Positions 24,345 through 33,238 of a stretch of DNA of 64,000 nucleotides are shown piece by piece. The position numbers and the translations under genes are program-made. The notes beneath the pieces were generated by a model that ran no database searches, was not told the DNA's origin, and saw only the letters and a list, made by a program, of their open reading frames with translations. The DNA lies in assembly GCA_963825445.1 (NCBI GenBank), contig CAWGTM010000002.1, positions 186,001 to 250,000 on the forward strand, given 5' to 3'. Position 1 is the first letter of the stretch, and each line of letters opens with the position of its first letter. Source of the stretch: Actinophytocola sp963825445 (GTDB lineage Bacteria; Actinomycetota; Actinomycetes; Mycobacteriales; Pseudonocardiaceae).

Positions 24345-24736
24345 TCTATCTCGACACGTCGGCGCTGGTCAAGCTCGTCATCGAGGAGAAGGAGTCGGCC
24401 GCGCTCGAGCACTGGCTGGTGCGCCAGGAGCAGACGATCACCACCAGTGTGATCGGCCGGGTCGAGCTGGTCCGCGCCTGCCGCCGGGTGCACCCGGACA
24501 GCGTGTCGGCCGCGCGGTTGCTGCTGGGTGACCTGCCGCTGGTGCCGCTGACCTCGTGGGTCGTGGAGACCGCCGAGAACATCGGTTCGGCCGAGCTGCG
24601 CAGTCTCGACGCACTGCACCTGGCGTCCGCCTTCGAGCTGGACACCGCGCTCACCGGGTTCGTCGCCTACGACAAGCGCCTGCGCGACGCCGCGGCCCAC
24701 GCGGAGCTGCCGGTCATGTGCCCCGGGATGGCCTAG
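24341..24736 (+). CDS. vapC: VapC-type PIN-domain toxin
   Basis: This 131-residue PIN ribonuclease has the acidic residues of the metal site: Asp5 (IYLDTSALVK), Glu42 (GRVELVRA), Asp90 (LRSLDALHLA) and Asp111 (VAYDKRL). VapC toxins cleave tRNA or rRNA when the antitoxin is lost. Its end overlaps that of convergent ubiA by 4 bp. Confidence 0.9.
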   Translation: MIYLDTSALVKLVIEEKESAALEHWLVRQEQTITTSVIGRVELVRACRRVHPDSVSAARLLLGDLPLVPLTSWVVETAENIGSAELRSLDALHLASAFELDTALTGFVAYDKRLRDAAAHAELPVMCPGMA

Positions 24737-25668
24737 AGGAACGCTGACAGGGCCACGCAGCCCACCCACGACACGCCGAGCACCTGCAGGACCCGGTCAC
24801 GGAAGGCGATGTCCTCGGGCTCGCCCGCGTTGCCGCCGTCGACATCCACCGCGTAGCGCAACACGGCCACCACGAACGGGACGATCGAGATGACCACCCA
24901 CACCGAGTCGGTGCCCGTGCGCTGGCTGAACTCGAACGCCCACTGCGCGTACGTCATGATCATGATGGCGGCCGAGGTGGCCCACACGAACCGCAGATAG
25001 CTCGCCGAGTACTTCGACAGCGAGGCGCGGATCTTCGCACCCGTCTTCTCGTAGAGCACGATCTCCGCGTAGCGCTTGCCCGCCACCATGAACAGCGAGC
25101 CGAACGCCGTGACCAGCAGGAACCACTGCGACAGGAACAGCTCGGCCGCCGCGCCGCCGGCGATCGCGCGGAGCAGGAACCCCGACGCCACGATGCACAG
25201 GTCGATCACCGGCTGGTGCTTCAGGCCCAGGCAGTAGCCGATCTGCACGGCCGCGTACACGCCGATCACCACGAGCAGCCGCCAGCCCGAGACGAGCGAC
25301 ACGGCGAACGAGCCGAGGAACAACACGGTGGCCACCGCGTAGGCCACCCGCACCGGCACCACGCCGGCCGCGATGGGCCGGTTGCGCTTGGTCGGGTGGG
25401 CCCGGTCAGCCTCGACGTCGATGGCATCGTTGATCAGGTACACGGCTGACGCGACCAGGCAGAACGCGACGAACGCGACGGCCGTGTCGAACACCACGGC
25501 CGTCTCGAACACCGGGTGGGCGGCGAACGCCGCGAACGGCGCGGCCAGCACCAGCACGTTCTTCACCCACTGGCGTGGGCGGGCGGTGCGGACGATCCCC
25601 CGCACCATGGCGAGGCCCCCTGGCGACGCGGCTGCCTCGCCAGGGACGCTCTCGGTGGTGCTGCTCAC
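24733..25668 (-). CDS. ubiA: Decaprenyl-phosphate 5-phosphoribosyltransferase (DPPR synthase, UbiA family)
   Basis: This 311-residue UbiA-fold membrane enzyme with about nine helices transfers 5-phosphoribosyl from PRPP to decaprenyl phosphate, the first step toward the DprE1 substrate. The NDxxD motif is in 'LINDAIDVEADRAHPTKRNRP', and a second acidic-type loop is 'IDLCIVASGFLLRAIAGG'. It is last in the glf-PAP2-ubiA operon, in the same order as Rv3809c-Rv3807c-Rv3806c without glfT2. The ATG overlaps the PAP2 stop. Confidence 0.93.
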   Translation of the reverse strand: MSSTTESVPGEAAASPGGLAMVRGIVRTARPRQWVKNVLVLAAPFAAFAAHPVFETAVVFDTAVAFVAFCLVASAVYLINDAIDVEADRAHPTKRNRPIAAGVVPVRVAYAVATVLFLGSFAVSLVSGWRLLVVIGVYAAVQIGYCLGLKHQPVIDLCIVASGFLLRAIAGGAAAELFLSQWFLLVTAFGSLFMVAGKRYAEIVLYEKTGAKIRASLSKYSASYLRFVWATSAAIMIMTYAQWAFEFSQRTGTDSVWVVISIVPFVVAVLRYAVDVDGGNAGEPEDIAFRDRVLQVLGVSWVGCVALSAFL

Positions 25669-26240
25669 CGCTTCGATTTCCGGTTACGCAGCCGACGTCG
25701 GACGAGCCCGCCGACCGCCGCGCCGAGGGCCGACCCCACGAGCACGTCGCTCGGGTAGTGCACGCCGAGGACGAGACGCGACACCAGCATGGGCGGCACG
25801 AGCGCCGGCACCAGGTTGCGGCCGGTCAGCCCCGAGTAGATGACCGCGGCCGCGGTGGTCGAAGTGGCGTGCGACGACGGGAACGACAGCGTGCTGGGGG
25901 TCTTCACCAGCACCTCGACCGACTCGTCGATCGGCCGCTGCCGCCGCACCACCCGCTTCACGGCGATCGACGTCGCGTGCGCGGCCACCACACCCACCGC
26001 GCCGGTCAGCCAGTCGCGCCGCCGCTCGCGGTCGACGACCGCGCCGACCAGCCCGACGGCGAACCAGCCGGCCGCGTGCTCACCGAACAGCGACAGCCCG
26101 CGGGCGGCACGCACGACCGGCGGCTTGCCGATCGTGCGCTGCACGGCGGCCAGGGCGTTGACTTCCAGCGACCGCTCCGGCTCCGGGGGAGGCGTGCCGT
26201 TTTCGACCACCCTCAGCCGGGCCGGTGCGGTCGTGGTCAT
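25665..26240 (-). CDS. PAP2-family phosphatase (Rv3807c-like)
   Basis: This 191-residue membrane phosphatase probably dephosphorylates decaprenyl-phosphoryl-5-phosphoribose before DprE1 acts. The PAP2 motifs are KRVVRRQRP (first), PSSHATS (second) and 'SRLVLGVHYPSDVLVG' (third, with catalytic His). The start ATG shares a base with the glf stop codon (TGATG). Confidence 0.9.
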   Translation of the reverse strand: MTTTAPARLRVVENGTPPPEPERSLEVNALAAVQRTIGKPPVVRAARGLSLFGEHAAGWFAVGLVGAVVDRERRRDWLTGAVGVVAAHATSIAVKRVVRRQRPIDESVEVLVKTPSTLSFPSSHATSTTAAAVIYSGLTGRNLVPALVPPMLVSRLVLGVHYPSDVLVGSALGAAVGGLVRRRLRNRKSKR

Positions 26241-27454
26241 CAGACGTCCAGCGAGCCGTCGAGCGGCGAACCGTCGGACAGGTGCGGTGCGACCTTGTTG
26301 TCGAACACCGACAGCGCCGAACCGATGGCCATGTGCATGTCCAGGTACTTGTACGTGCCGAGCCGGCCGCCGAAGATCACGTTGCGCTCCTTGGCCTCCG
26401 CGTTGGCCAACTCGCGGTAGTGCTCGAGCTTGTCGCGGTTCTCCGGGGTGTTGATCGGGTAGTACGGCTCGTCGTCGTCCTTCGCGAAGCGCGAGAACTC
26501 CCGGAACACCACCGTCTTGTCGGTCGGGTAGTGCTTGCGCTCCGGGTGGAAGTGCCGGAACTCGATGATGCGGGTGTAGGGCACTTCCTCGTCGTTGTAG
26601 TTCACGACGGAGGCGCCCTGGAAGTCACCGGTCTGCACGACCTCGGACTCGAAGTCGACCGTGCGCCAGGTGAACTTGCCGGCCGAGTAGTCGAAGTAGC
26701 GGTCGAGCGGTCCCGTGTAGACGGTGGGCGTGCCGGCCGGGATCTGGTCGCGGACGTCGAAGTAGTCGACGTTCAGGCGGACCTCGATGTTCTCGTGCTC
26801 GGCCATCTTCTCGAGCCACGCGGTGTAACCGTTGAGGGGCAGGCCCTCGTAGGTGTCGTTGAAGTACCGGTTGTCGAACGTGTAGCGGACCGGCAGGCGC
26901 GTGATGATGTTCGCGCCGAGCTCCTTGGGGTCGTTCTCCCACTGCTTGGCCGTGTAGCCCTTGATGAACGCTTCGTAGAGGGGGCGGCCGACCAGCGAGA
27001 TCGCCTTCTCCTCGAGGTTCTGCGCGTCCTCGGTCCGGTACTCCGACGCCTGCTTGGCGATCAGCTCGCGGGCCTCGTCCGGGGTGTGTGACTTGCCGAA
27101 GAACTGGTTGATCAGCCCCAGGTTCATGGGGAACGAGTAGACCTGGTCCTTGACCTTGGCGAAGACGCGGTGCTGGTAGTTCGTGAACTCGGTGAACTGG
27201 TTCACGTAGTCCCACACGCGCTTGTTCGACGTGTGGAACAGGTGCGCACCGTACTTGTGCACCTCGATGCCGGTCTCCGGCTCGGGCTCGGAGTAGGCGT
27301 TGCCGCCGATGTGCGACCGACGATCCAGCACGAGCACCCGCTTGTTCAGCTGGGTGGCGACTCGCTCGGCGATGGTCAGCCCGAAGAACCCCGCGCCCAC
27401 GATGACGAGGTCGTAGCCGGAGTAGATGTCAGATTGGTTTGCTGGCGCGCTCAC
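26240..27454 (-). CDS. glf: UDP-galactopyranose mutase
   Basis: This 404-residue flavoenzyme converts UDP-galactopyranose to UDP-galactofuranose, the donor for GlfT1 and GlfT2. The FAD-binding sequence is 'DLVIVGAGFFGLTIAERVA', followed by 'KRVLVLDRRSHIGGNAYSE' and the active-site 'HKYGAHLFHTSNKRVW'. The GTG at 27454 was chosen because TAACCT stands 8 nt upstream (leaderless) and the length then matches the 399-residue M. tuberculosis enzyme. The open frame reaches 27520. Confidence 0.95.
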   Translation of the reverse strand: MSAPANQSDIYSGYDLVIVGAGFFGLTIAERVATQLNKRVLVLDRRSHIGGNAYSEPEPETGIEVHKYGAHLFHTSNKRVWDYVNQFTEFTNYQHRVFAKVKDQVYSFPMNLGLINQFFGKSHTPDEARELIAKQASEYRTEDAQNLEEKAISLVGRPLYEAFIKGYTAKQWENDPKELGANIITRLPVRYTFDNRYFNDTYEGLPLNGYTAWLEKMAEHENIEVRLNVDYFDVRDQIPAGTPTVYTGPLDRYFDYSAGKFTWRTVDFESEVVQTGDFQGASVVNYNDEEVPYTRIIEFRHFHPERKHYPTDKTVVFREFSRFAKDDDEPYYPINTPENRDKLEHYRELANAEAKERNVIFGGRLGTYKYLDMHMAIGSALSVFDNKVAPHLSDGSPLDGSLDV

Positions 27455-27462
27455 GGGCCCTG

Positions 27463-27468
27463 AGGTTA
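27463..27468 (-). promoter_or_regulatory. Predicted -10 box for leaderless glf
   Basis: On the minus strand TAACCT is followed after 8 nt by the GTG at 27454. It would drive the glf-PAP2-ubiA operon. Confidence 0.5.
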
Positions 27469-27507
27469 CCTGCGCTCCCGCCAACCACTGGAACCAGTGT
27501 CTCTCAG

Positions 27508-28134
27508 TCACGCTGCGCACACGGCCGCGGCGATCTCCTTGTCAAGGCTCGCGCGGATCAGCGCGGCGGCCAGCCGGGGCACCTGCGCGGCGGGCACGAG
27601 CCCGGCAAGCGTCTTCGGGGTGGTCGGCAACCCGACCTTCCGCGCACCGTCGATGGCCTTCTTGTCCAGGTAGGGCCGCAGTTCTGGCCACACGTCCTGG
27701 ACCTCGCGGCAGAAGATGTCCACTCCGACCGGTCCCAGCCGAGGTACTTCCCGCAAACGTTTGCCGAGGTCGTCACCACGGAGTTTGCGTAGGTCGCCGT
27801 CGTACTTGTCGAGGAGCAGCTCCGCTCCCTCACCCAGCGCGGTCGCCGTGCTCTCGTCGTAGCGGACGTAGTGGGCCCGGCCCAGCGCGTCGACCCGCTG
27901 CTGCCAGGTGGCGTCGAGCATCTTGCGCGGCGTGCCGAAGTCCTTGCCCAGCTCACGCGCGGCGTCCACCGCGATGTCGGCCTTGATGCGGGTGGAGAGC
28001 AGCACGCTCAGCACGAGCAACCTGTACAGCGGGGCCGGCTTGTCGGCGAGCTTGATGCCGGCCTGCTCCGCGTAGGTCTGGCCCGCCCGGTCGAGCAGGG
28101 CACGCACGGTCTTCTTGTTGTCGGCCACACCCAC
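27508..28134 (-). CDS. HhH-GPD-like base-excision/endonuclease protein
   Basis: This helical protein of about 208 residues has the helix-hairpin-helix segment 'LREVPRLGPVGVDIFCREV' (G-x-G turn and following Asp) seen in endonuclease III-type glycosylases. It lacks the C-terminal four-cysteine iron-sulfur cluster. It is probably a DNA-repair or DNA-binding relative, with substrate unknown. The GTG at 28134 has GAGG 5 nt upstream and was preferred over 28158. Confidence 0.72.
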   Translation of the reverse strand: MGVADNKKTVRALLDRAGQTYAEQAGIKLADKPAPLYRLLVLSVLLSTRIKADIAVDAARELGKDFGTPRKMLDATWQQRVDALGRAHYVRYDESTATALGEGAELLLDKYDGDLRKLRGDDLGKRLREVPRLGPVGVDIFCREVQDVWPELRPYLDKKAIDGARKVGLPTTPKTLAGLVPAAQVPRLAAALIRASLDKEIAAAVCAA

Positions 28135-28165
28135 GGTTACCTCGGCGGGTCCCGGCAAAACAGAA

Positions 28166-28193
28166 GACCCCCGTACCTCTCGGTACGAGGGTC
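28166..28193 (-). terminator. Intrinsic terminator after the PQQ-propeller genes
   Basis: The stem GACCCTCGTACC / GGTACGGGGGTC with loop GAGA, read on the minus strand, is followed by TTCTGTTTTG. It lies 90 bp after the PQQ operon end and just before the repair gene. Confidence 0.7.
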
Positions 28194-28282
28194 CTCATCC
28201 CCTGAGCTTCCCCAAGCCCTCCGGCTTTGTGCCTCAGTGAATGGACGCGGTGGACCCGGCCGGCGTTCCGTGGTCTGCGTCA

Positions 28283-29542
28283 CTATCTATTCGCGTAGTC
28301 GATATCCGTCGACATACGCCTCGACCGACTCCGGGGCGTCGCTGGTCTGGAAGATCGCCCAGTCGTCGCCTCGGGCGATGAACGGCCGGGCAGGTCCTCG
28401 TCGACCACCTGGCCGTTGAGGTCGACCGAGCGGTGGTTCCTGCTCCCGGCGACGTAGAGCCGGTCCTCGGTGATCGCGTCCACGGCCGCCACGTCGATCT
28501 CCGGGGTCACCATGCGCACCGCGCCGTTCTCCACCTGGAACATCCACAGGTCACCGTCACGCGGGCAGACGATCTGGCGCTGGTCGGACGCGCAGCCGTC
28601 GAGGTCGCCGTAGCCCAGCTCCTCCAGCACCACCGCCCGGTCGACCGTGATCACCAGGCCGCGGGGGTGCCGTTTGCCCTCGGCGGCGACCCGGACGAGG
28701 GCGACGTCGCCGGCCACCAGGACCAGCTGGGAACGGTCGTACTGGTCGCGGAGGTTCCACAGCGGCTCCCCGGTGTCCGCCGCCAACGCTCCCACCGAGC
28801 CCGTCGCGATCCCGCCCGCCCCGATCGTCTGGCTCATGGTGAACGGATGGCCCACGGTCAGCACGGCGTCGCCGGCGATCGCCAGCGGCGTCACGTCGGG
28901 CACCTCCCAGAGCACGGCGCCGTCGTCGACGGCAACGGCGATCGTCCGCACCTCGGTCTCGGCCGTTTCAGCCTCGGACGTCACGCCCACCACCGCGATC
29001 CGGTCGTCGACCAGAAGCCCGCTGATCCTCGCCTGGTCCTGCGCTTTCCGCCCCGGCAGAACCAGCAGCGTCCGCCACAGCACGTGGCCGTCCTCGCCGG
29101 ACAGCAGGGCGACACCGAGTTCGGTCGAGACGGACTGCGGGTCCACGTCCGAGCACGGGTCGCACCGTTGGTCGGTGACGAGCGCCGCAAGCCCGTCGTC
29201 GTGGCTGACCAGCTGCGGCGGGTCGGCCGAGTCCAGCCACTTGACACCAGGAGCGCCAGGCAGGTCGGCGCCCGGCTCGATGACCCAACGCGGCTCGCCG
29301 GAGCCGCCGTCGCGGAGGCTGAGGCCCTTCTCCCGCTCCGGTACCAGCACCAACCCGTCCCGTGCGTCGGCGGCCAGAGCGTCGATCGACGTGACGGTGG
29401 TCGACCACGCCGGTTCGACCGTGGGGTTCAGCGGTCGCGGTTCGGCGTCCCTGGTCTCTTCGCCGGTGAAGATGGCGATGGTCGCCACCACCGCGACCAC
29501 CAGGAACAGACCGAACGCGATGAAGATCGGTTTTCTGCCCAT
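28283..29542 (-). CDS. Membrane-anchored PQQ-like beta-propeller protein, C-terminus probably frameshifted
   Basis: The open frame is 419 residues. An N-terminal membrane anchor (about residues 4-26) precedes an extracytoplasmic eight-blade-type propeller with repeats such as 'GVALLSGEDGHVLWR' and 'GALAADTGEPLWN'. It is a paralogue of the neighbour at 29550. After 'NGQVVDEDLP' the frame turns into Ser/Arg-rich sequence. One base further, the natural continuation FIARGDDWAIFQTSD...VDGYRLRE ends at 28287. A single missing base near 28389 explains this. Function is unknown. Confidence 0.75.
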   Translation of the reverse strand: MGRKPIFIAFGLFLVVAVVATIAIFTGEETRDAEPRPLNPTVEPAWSTTVTSIDALAADARDGLVLVPEREKGLSLRDGGSGEPRWVIEPGADLPGAPGVKWLDSADPPQLVSHDDGLAALVTDQRCDPCSDVDPQSVSTELGVALLSGEDGHVLWRTLLVLPGRKAQDQARISGLLVDDRIAVVGVTSEAETAETEVRTIAVAVDDGAVLWEVPDVTPLAIAGDAVLTVGHPFTMSQTIGAGGIATGSVGALAADTGEPLWNLRDQYDRSQLVLVAGDVALVRVAAEGKRHPRGLVITVDRAVVLEELGYGDLDGCASDQRQIVCPRDGDLWMFQVENGAVRMVTPEIDVAAVDAITEDRLYVAGSRNHRSVDLNGQVVDEDLPGRSSPEATTGRSSRPATPRSRSRRMSTDIDYANR

Positions 29543-29549
29543 GACGCCC

Positions 29550-30776
29550 TCACCCCGCGAGCGGTCGGAGGCTGACCACGGGCCCGCTCTCCCCCTGTGA
29601 CTGGAAGACCACGAGGGTGTCGGAGGCGGCGACCACGCCAGCTGGGAAAGCCTGGTCGATCGGGTTGCCGTGCTGGTCGACCGTCATGAAGCCCTTGGTG
29701 GTCGCCAGCACCACCCGGCCCGCCACGATGCCGGCGAGGCTCGCGAAGCTGTCGTCGAGGGTCGCCGTCGTGATCTCGCGGGTGGCCAGGTCGAAGACGC
29801 GCACTCCGTCGTGGTCCACGGGACAGGCGACCAGCGTGCTGCCGTCGGAGACGCAACCGCGCTGTTCGCCGAGGACGCCCAGTTCCGCGCCGGCCGCGCC
29901 CATCAGGACGTCCTCGTCGCCGGCACGCACCAGCGTGACGTCCCCGGCGGTCAGCTCCACCTCGGACTCGCCCGCCAGGTCCCACCTCGGTTCGCCCGTG
30001 GCCTGGTCCAGCGCTGCGAGGTCACCGCCCGGCAGGGACACCGCGCCACGGGGGTCCTCGAGTGACTCGGCCGAGGAGATCGTGAGTGCCGCGTCGCCGG
30101 CGATGGCGGCCGGCCACACGTCGGCCTCGTCCCACAGTTGCTCGCCCGTGGCGATGTCGAAGGCGACCGTGGTCAGGGTGTCGTCCGTCGCTACGGACGC
30201 CAGTGCCACGCGGTCGTCGACCGCCCAGAGGATGCGGCGGCTCTCGTCGGTCGTCCCGGTCTGCTCCTGCCACACCACGCTGCCGTCCTCCGCCGACAGG
30301 AGTGCGATCCCCTCCCGCTCCCGGTCCGGTCGCTCGTACTCGACGGGAACGGCGAGTCCGTCCTGGGTGGCCACCAGCCGGGGCGCGCGATGCCCGGTCG
30401 GGGTCCAGCGCGAGTCGCCGGCGCCGCCGTCGAGGTCATCGCCGTCCTCCAGGGACCAGCGGGTCTCGCCGGTCGCCAGGTCGACCACCGCCAGCTGGCT
30501 CGGGCCGGTGACCAGCGCCAGCCCGTCCCGGATGACCGCGGCCCGCGCGTCGCCCTCGAAGGTCTCCTCGCTGCTCCACAGCGGCTCCGGCGCGAGCGCC
30601 AGAGGCTGGAGCACGGGTGCCGGCCGCTTCGGCTCGGTCTTCTCCTGCGCCGCCGGTTCGACCGGCGGTGACTCGCCGGGTGCCGCGAGCGCCACCATCG
30701 ACGCTGTCACGCCGACGACGACCGTGGTGCCGACCGCGATCCGCCACGGACGACGCCACTTCGAAGGTTCTGCCAC
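29550..30776 (-). CDS. Membrane-anchored PQQ-like beta-propeller protein
   Basis: This 408-residue protein has a basic start, one TM helix (about residues 12-32), a Pro/Glu linker and a propeller with repeated 'LLSAEDGSVVWQ', 'FDIATGEQLW' and 'LDQATGEPRWD' blades. It is 7 bp upstream of its paralogue and clearly in one operon. Such proteins act as extracytoplasmic scaffolds or sensors in actinobacteria; no enzymatic residue is visible. Confidence 0.82.
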   Translation of the reverse strand: MAEPSKWRRPWRIAVGTTVVVGVTASMVALAAPGESPPVEPAAQEKTEPKRPAPVLQPLALAPEPLWSSEETFEGDARAAVIRDGLALVTGPSQLAVVDLATGETRWSLEDGDDLDGGAGDSRWTPTGHRAPRLVATQDGLAVPVEYERPDREREGIALLSAEDGSVVWQEQTGTTDESRRILWAVDDRVALASVATDDTLTTVAFDIATGEQLWDEADVWPAAIAGDAALTISSAESLEDPRGAVSLPGGDLAALDQATGEPRWDLAGESEVELTAGDVTLVRAGDEDVLMGAAGAELGVLGEQRGCVSDGSTLVACPVDHDGVRVFDLATREITTATLDDSFASLAGIVAGRVVLATTKGFMTVDQHGNPIDQAFPAGVVAASDTLVVFQSQGESGPVVSLRPLAG

Positions 30777-30869
30777 TGTTACCCCAGATATTCGCAGTTG
30801 CCAACGCCCAGTTCGGACGCAGCCGCGCAGTCACGGTTCCGTCCGGGATGTCCCTGTTTCAGGGGATGT

Positions 30870-31742
30870 TCAGCGAGCCGCGCGCAACCCGGGTAGCACG
30901 TCGGCCACCACACGCTCGAGCGTGGACTGGCTGCCCGCGTACACGCCGTCCTGACGCGGCCAGTGCGTGATCACGTCGGTGAAGCCCAGTTCGGCCGCCC
31001 GACCGACGGCCTCGGTGAAGTAGCCGACGCTCGACAGCGAGAACCTGGGCGCCGAGTCCAGGCTCAGGTAGCGGTCGAGGCCGCCGGAGTCGGGCAGGTC
31101 GGTGAACCGCCGCGACAGCTCCGCCACGCCCTCCCACCACTCCTCGATCGTCTCGCCGCCCTTGCCGGTGGTGACCCAGCCCTGCCCGTGCTTCACGGCC
31201 AGACCCATGGACCGCGGCCCGTTGCCGGCCACCACGAACGGCGCCCTCGGGTGCTGGGCGCAGCCGGGGGCCGAACGGGCGTCGACCGACGAGTAGTACT
31301 CGCCGGAGATCGTGGTGCTGTGCTCGGTGAGCAGCGAGTCGAGCTGGGTGAGGAACTCGCCGAAGCGGTCGACCCTGGCCTTGGCCGGCAGCCCCTCGCC
31401 GCCCATCACGTGGTTGTCGTAGCCGCGTGGGGTGCCCGCGCCGACGCCGACCAGCAGCCGGCCGCTGGAGATGTCGTCGATCGACAGCAGGCTCCTGGCG
31501 AACGACACCGGGTGGCGGAAGTTGGGTGAGGCCACCAACGTGCCGAGCTTGATGCGGCGGGTGGCCATGGCGGCGGCCGTCAGCGTGGGTACCGCGTCGA
31601 ACCAGGGCCCGTCGACCAGCGACCGCCAGCCGAGGTGGTCGTAGGTCCAGGCGTGGTCGAAGCCGTAGGACTCCGCGGCCCGCCACTTCTGCTCGGCAAG
31701 CAACCACCGGTACTCGGGAAGGATCACGATGCCAACGCGCAC
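30870..31742 (-). CDS. LLM-class flavin/F420-dependent oxidoreductase
   Basis: This 290-residue TIM-barrel protein starts MRVGIVILPEYRW and contains 'ESYGFDHAWTYDHLGWRSL' and 'SPNFRHPVSFARSLLSIDDISSGRLLVGVGAGTPRGYD', typical of luciferase-like monooxygenases and F420-dependent reductases. The substrate is unknown. The GTG at 31742 was preferred over an upstream TTG at 31751 because TACGGT lies 8 nt before it. Confidence 0.88.
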   Translation of the reverse strand: MRVGIVILPEYRWLLAEQKWRAAESYGFDHAWTYDHLGWRSLVDGPWFDAVPTLTAAAMATRRIKLGTLVASPNFRHPVSFARSLLSIDDISSGRLLVGVGAGTPRGYDNHVMGGEGLPAKARVDRFGEFLTQLDSLLTEHSTTISGEYYSSVDARSAPGCAQHPRAPFVVAGNGPRSMGLAVKHGQGWVTTGKGGETIEEWWEGVAELSRRFTDLPDSGGLDRYLSLDSAPRFSLSSVGYFTEAVGRAAELGFTDVITHWPRQDGVYAGSQSTLERVVADVLPGLRAAR

Positions 31743-31750
31743 GGTCACCA

Positions 31751-31756
31751 ACCGTA
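31751..31756 (-). promoter_or_regulatory. Predicted -10 box for the LLM oxidoreductase
   Basis: TACGGT on the minus strand with an 8-nt gap to GTG 31742. Confidence 0.45.
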
Positions 31757-31766
31757 CTCGCCGGGC

Positions 31767-32369
31767 TCAGTAGTGCCCGTACGCCTTCCGTTGATAGCCA
31801 CGCATGGCCCGCGCGGTCATCGGGAGCAGCACCAACACGGTCGACGCGGTCCACAGCACGAAGGCGAGGATCGGCAGCGCGATGACCTCCTCGCCGTCGT
31901 TCGACAGCAGCCAGATGATCGCGTAGAGGTAGTACGCGCTGGTCACCGCGCCGACGAAGCCGAGGATCCAGCGGACGAACTCCAGGCGGGCGACCAGCAC
32001 GAGCGCGAACGTCAGCGTGGTGCACGCCACGCTCATGGCCACGGAGATGGCGAAGTCGACGTTGCCGGTCACGTCCTCGCTGAACGCGATGCCGATGATC
32101 GTGGCCATCATGTCCGGACTGTCCGATTCCCCGTTCCAGCCGAGGATCGCGCCGATGAGGGCGAAAGTGCCGCAGAGCAGGAACAACGCCACGCACACGT
32201 ACGCGATGGCCGTGCTGCTCGGCGGCCGCTGCCCGTACGGAGGCTGCGGAGCCCCGTATCCAGAGCCGTATCCCTGGCCGTAACCCTGCTGGCCGTAACC
32301 CTGCTGGCCGTAGCCCTGCGGGTATCCGGGCCCATAACCCGGTGGCTGCCCCTGTGGTGGGTACGTCAC
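31767..32369 (-). CDS. Four-helix membrane protein with Gly/Tyr/Gln-rich N-terminus
   Basis: The protein has 200 residues. The first 50 are made of Tyr-Gly-Gln repeats (GYGQQGYGQQGYGQGYG), and about four membrane helices follow (about 58-185). The low-complexity arm resembles those of several actinobacterial DUF4190-type proteins. No catalytic residue is visible and the function is unknown. The GTG at 32369 has TACGGT 7 nt upstream; the longer frame to 32594 is a shadow of the HAD gene. Confidence 0.72.
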   Translation of the reverse strand: MTYPPQGQPPGYGPGYPQGYGQQGYGQQGYGQGYGSGYGAPQPPYGQRPPSSTAIAYVCVALFLLCGTFALIGAILGWNGESDSPDMMATIIGIAFSEDVTGNVDFAISVAMSVACTTLTFALVLVARLEFVRWILGFVGAVTSAYYLYAIIWLLSNDGEEVIALPILAFVLWTASTVLVLLPMTARAMRGYQRKAYGHY

Positions 32370-32376
32370 GCTCGGA

Positions 32377-32382
32377 ACCGTA
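32377..32382 (-). promoter_or_regulatory. Predicted -10 box for the gene at 32369
   Basis: TACGGT on the minus strand, 7 nt from the GTG start; divergent from the HAD gene at 32401. Confidence 0.45.
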
Positions 32383-32400
32383 GCCCACCCGCCGACAGGG

Positions 32401-33237
32401 ATGATGGAAAACGTGCACCGACCCGAGTTAGTCGCATCCGACGTTGACGGCACCCTCCTGGACCCCATGGAGCGCATCACCGAGCGCACCGGCCGCATGG
32501 TCAACGCGGTCGTGGCTGCCGGTGTCCCGTTCGTGCTGGTCAGTGGCCGTCCGCCGCGGTGGATCCCGCCGGTCTCGGAGGCCGCCGGGCTCACCGGTTA
32601 CGCGGTCTGCGCGAACGGCGCGACCGTTTACGACATCGGCGAGGACGAGGTGCTCTCGGTGCGCGGGCTGGACCCGATCCAGCTCGGCGACATCGTGCAC
32701 GCGGTGTCGGCCGCGCTGCCGGAGATCGCCGTGTCCACCGAGCGGACGGAGGTCGGCTCGCCGCTGAAGGAGTCCTACGCCATGGAGGCCGAGTTCCAGA
32801 ACCCCTGGGGCGACCCACACGGCGTCGAGGGCGCGGCGACCGAGCTGACCAGGGCCGAGGTGCTCGGCAAGACGGCCACCAAGCTCCTCATCCGCCACCG
32901 GGGCATGACCAGCGACCGGCTGGCGGCAGCCGTCCACGAGGTGGTCGGGGACATGCCGCTGGAACTGACGTACTCGTCCAACCAGGGACTGCTCGAGGTC
33001 TCGGCGGCCGGCGTCACGAAGGCCAGCGGGCTCGAGTTGGTCTGCGACCTGGTGGGCGTGCCGGCCGAGCGGGTGGTGGCCTTCGGCGACATGCCGAACG
33101 ACGTGCCCATGCTGCGGTGGGTCGGCCACGGGGTCGCCATGGCCAACGCCCACCCCGACCTGCTGGCCGTCGCGGACGAGGTCACCGCCCCCAACTCCGA
33201 GGACGGCGTGGCCCAGGTGCTCGAAAGGTGGTTCTGA
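32401..33237 (+). CDS. Cof-type HAD-IIB phosphatase (Rv3813c-like)
   Basis: This 278-residue HAD hydrolase has motif I DVDGTLLD, motif II 'FVLVSGRPPR', and motif III/IV 'ERVVAFGDMPNDVPMLRWVG'. The Cof cap domain lies between about residues 90 and 190. Members dephosphorylate small sugar phosphates or FMN. The start could be the ATG at 32401 or 32404. It is followed 1 bp later by sixA-like gene. Confidence 0.9.
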   Translation: MMENVHRPELVASDVDGTLLDPMERITERTGRMVNAVVAAGVPFVLVSGRPPRWIPPVSEAAGLTGYAVCANGATVYDIGEDEVLSVRGLDPIQLGDIVHAVSAALPEIAVSTERTEVGSPLKESYAMEAEFQNPWGDPHGVEGAATELTRAEVLGKTATKLLIRHRGMTSDRLAAAVHEVVGDMPLELTYSSNQGLLEVSAAGVTKASGLELVCDLVGVPAERVVAFGDMPNDVPMLRWVGHGVAMANAHPDLLAVADEVTAPNSEDGVAQVLERWF

Positions 33238-33238
33238 C

